Source: an uncultured Acetatifactor sp.
GTDB taxonomy: Bacteria > Bacillota > Clostridia > Lachnospirales > Lachnospiraceae
DNA: 63,140 nt
NCBI GenBank assembly: GCA_910586515.1
Contig: CAJUGL010000008.1
Span: 21,681 to 84,820 of the forward strand
Direction: 5' to 3'
A model generated the notes under the pieces. That model was not told the DNA's origin, ran no database searches, and saw nothing but the letters and a program-made list of their open reading frames with translations. The first letter of the stretch is position 1; each line of letters starts with the position of its first letter. The position numbers and the translations under genes were made by a program. This document shows positions 61,826 to 63,140 of this stretch, piece after piece.

Positions 61826-62671
61826 TCACTGCGTCCCGTCAGCTCCCTCCACGCAGTTTGCCATCAGCATGGCTATGGTCATAGGCCCAACCCCTCCCGG
61901 CACAGGCGTGATGGCAGAGACTTTCGGCGCCACGGAATCAAAATCCACATCCCCGCAAAGCTTTCCCTCCCCGTCTCTGTGAATTCCCACATCGATAACC
62001 ACGGCTCCTTCCTTCACAAAATCCCCGTTCACAAATTTCGGTTTTCCCACCGCAGCCACCAGAATATCCGCTCTTCTGGTAATGTCCTTCAGATTCCTCG
62101 TCCTGGAATGGCAGACAGTCACCGTACCGTTCTCCCTGAGAAGCAGCATGGCCATGGGCTTGCCCACAATATTGCTCCTGCCCAGCACCACGCATTCCCT
62201 TCCCTCTATTTTGATGCCCGAACGCTTCAGCAGCTGAATGACTCCCGCCGGAGTGCAGGACACATATCCCGGCCTGCCAATGCTGAGATTGCCCACATTC
62301 ACGGGATGAAAACCGTCCACATCCTTCTCCGGCGCAATGGCAAGCAGAATTTTCTCTTCGTCTATATGCCCCGGCAGAGGAAGCTGTACCAATATACCGT
62401 TTACATCCGAACGCTGATTCAATTCCCTGATCAGATCCAACAGCTGCTCCTGGCCGGTCTCTTCCGGCAGCTCATAGGACAGGGACCGTATCCCAATGTA
62501 CTCGCAGGCCTTTTTCTTGTTCCTCACATATACTCCTGATGCAGGGTCACTGCCCACCTGTATCACCGCCAGGCACCGCTCCACGCCCCTGGCCTTCATC
62601 TGCGCCGCCTTCTCCCTCAGTTCGTCCTTAATCTCCCCGGAAATCTTTTTCCCGTCAATCAACTGATACAT
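61826..62671 (-). CDS. folD: Bifunctional methylene-THF dehydrogenase/cyclohydrolase FolD
   Basis: 281 residues. Tyr50 and Lys54-region residues in YVRNKKKACEYIG, ILVQLPLPGHID, and GRSNIVGKPMAMLLL are clear FolD motifs. Converts 5,10-methylene-THF to 10-formyl-THF in one-carbon metabolism. Confidence 0.97.
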   Translation of the reverse strand: MYQLIDGKKISGEIKDELREKAAQMKARGVERCLAVIQVGSDPASGVYVRNKKKACEYIGIRSLSYELPEETGQEQLLDLIRELNQRSDVNGILVQLPLPGHIDEEKILLAIAPEKDVDGFHPVNVGNLSIGRPGYVSCTPAGVIQLLKRSGIKIEGRECVVLGRSNIVGKPMAMLLLRENGTVTVCHSRTRNLKDITRRADILVAAVGKPKFVNGDFVKEGAVVIDVGIHRDGEGKLCGDVDFDSVAPKVSAITPVPGGVGPMTIAMLMANCVEGADGTQ

Positions 62672-62793
62672 ATTCTTTCTCCTGTTCCGTCTTTTCTGTC
62701 TGATAAAAGCTTAGCATCGCAAAGCCCTTTTGTCAACCAATGCAGCCGCTATTGGCCTTCCTGCTCTTTCAGTGGAAAAACGGAAAGAGAAAA

Positions 62794-62814
62794 CTCCCGG
62801 AATCTACCCGGGAG
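62794..62814 (-). terminator. Second terminator after tRNA-Leu
   Basis: CTCCCGG pairs with CCGGGAG; on the minus strand TTTTCTCTTT follows. Confidence 0.5.
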
Positions 62815-62863
62815 CCCAGCTTTAATGGTTGCCTCATCGATCCTGAAACAGAACAATAACGGC

Positions 62864-62915
62864 AAAAAAAGTTCCGATACACTGAAAAATATGCTTTTCT
62901 CAGTGGGTTCGGAAC
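62864..62915 (-). terminator. Terminator of tRNA-Leu
   Basis: On the minus strand GTTCCGAACCCACTGA pairs with TCAGTGTATCGGAAC around a T-rich loop, then seven T. It begins 12 bases after the tRNA end. Confidence 0.8.
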
Positions 62916-62927
62916 TTCGCTTTCCAA

Positions 62928-63011
62928 TGCAGGAAAAGAGACTTGAACTCTCATGGTATTGCTACCACACGGACCTGAACCGTGCGCGTCTGCCAATTCC
63001 GCCATTCCTGC
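62928..63011 (-). tRNA. tRNA-Leu (anticodon CAG)
   Basis: An 84-nt tRNA with GCAGGAA/TTCCTGC acceptor stem, D-loop AATTGGCAGACG, anticodon stem CACGG and CCGTG around TTCAGGT, a type II variable arm, T-loop GTTCAAGTC and discriminator A. The 3' CCA is not encoded. Confidence 0.95.
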
Positions 63012-63030
63012 ATGCCTCACAACGATATTT

Positions 63031-63058
63031 ATTATACACCATTTTTTCCAATATGCAA
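63031..63058 (-). promoter_or_regulatory. Promoter of tRNA-Leu
   Basis: Minus strand TTGCAT (63058-63053), 16 bases, TATAAT (63036-63031), 20 bp before the tRNA. Confidence 0.8.
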
Positions 63059-63140
63059 GATCTTTTTTAAATTTTTTTCATTTTTCTGTTACCATTCACA
63101 GCTGATCAATATCTGATTTTTAAGGAAGTCCCGTTGGGGC

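Noticed and set aside
61719..62539. Plus-strand frames opposite folD and the GH2 gene (for example to 62,539)
   Set aside because: His/Pro/Arg-rich shadows of well-identified minus-strand genes.
62769..63020. 83-codon minus-strand frame over the tRNA
   Set aside because: It is the tRNA-Leu and its terminator read as protein.

Overview
The window looks like a chromosome fragment of a low-to-mid GC Clostridia, most probably a Lachnospiraceae relative. The signs are strong AGGAGG ribosome sites, a CIRCE-controlled groES-groEL pair, DegV/DUF1836, YitT, DUF3842, an AgrA/AgrC-like pair, an ECF transporter and a RepA_N/VirB4 conjugative element. The genus cannot be fixed from the sequence alone. 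Most genes lie on the minus strand.

Region 1 (1-13.64 kb) is the right-hand part of a conjugative, plasmid-like element that runs off the left edge. Read leftward it carries DUF5348, ParA, ParB, a RepA_N-type initiator with intragenic iterons, two small accessory genes, then a transfer operon: pilin-like protein, TrbL/VirB6-like protein, a secreted Gly-rich membrane protein, a C39-type wall peptidase, a PrgI-VirB4 fusion and DUF5697. It ends inside pstB: the phosphate operon pstS-pstC-pstA-pstB is intact up to PstB codon 105, where the reading frame stops next to a strong terminator. The rest of pstB, and any phoU, must lie beyond the element or be lost.

Region 2 (13.6-25.5 kb) is ordinary chromosome: the pst operon, a cell-wall amidase, a LytTR regulator with a LiaF-like membrane protein, groES-groEL with CIRCE, a tyrosine phosphatase, an AAA/PD-(D/E)XK protein, YitT and a GNAT.

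Region 3 (25.6-47.5 kb) mixes intact operons with decayed accessory genes. Intact: a TetR/MFS efflux pair, a phosphoesterase-YbaK/ProX fusion, two ECF sigma modules, DegV/DUF1836, an opp/dpp peptide importer and an AraC/GyrI-like regulator. Decayed: a MerR/TipAS gene, an AlbA_2 gene, a GNAT and an AlwI-like restriction-modification system. Several have lost internal segments. A structured repeat family is present at 17.4, 26.4 and 47.5 kb.

Region 4 (47.5-63.1 kb) holds a P-loop kinase-like protein, an ECF vitamin/metal-type transporter (S, T, A2, A1) behind a structured leader with its own promoter and terminator, DUF3842, an ABC-2 exporter with an AgrAC-like two-component system, an amidohydrolase, a HigB/HigA-ImmA toxin-antitoxin pair, a membrane-anchored GH2 glycosidase, folD and tRNA-Leu(CAG).

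The most notable points are the interruption of pstB by a plasmid-like conjugative element, the out-of-codon-phase 23-bp iterons inside rep, the unassigned ECF leader RNA, the dispersed structured repeat and the phosphoesterase-deacylase fusion.
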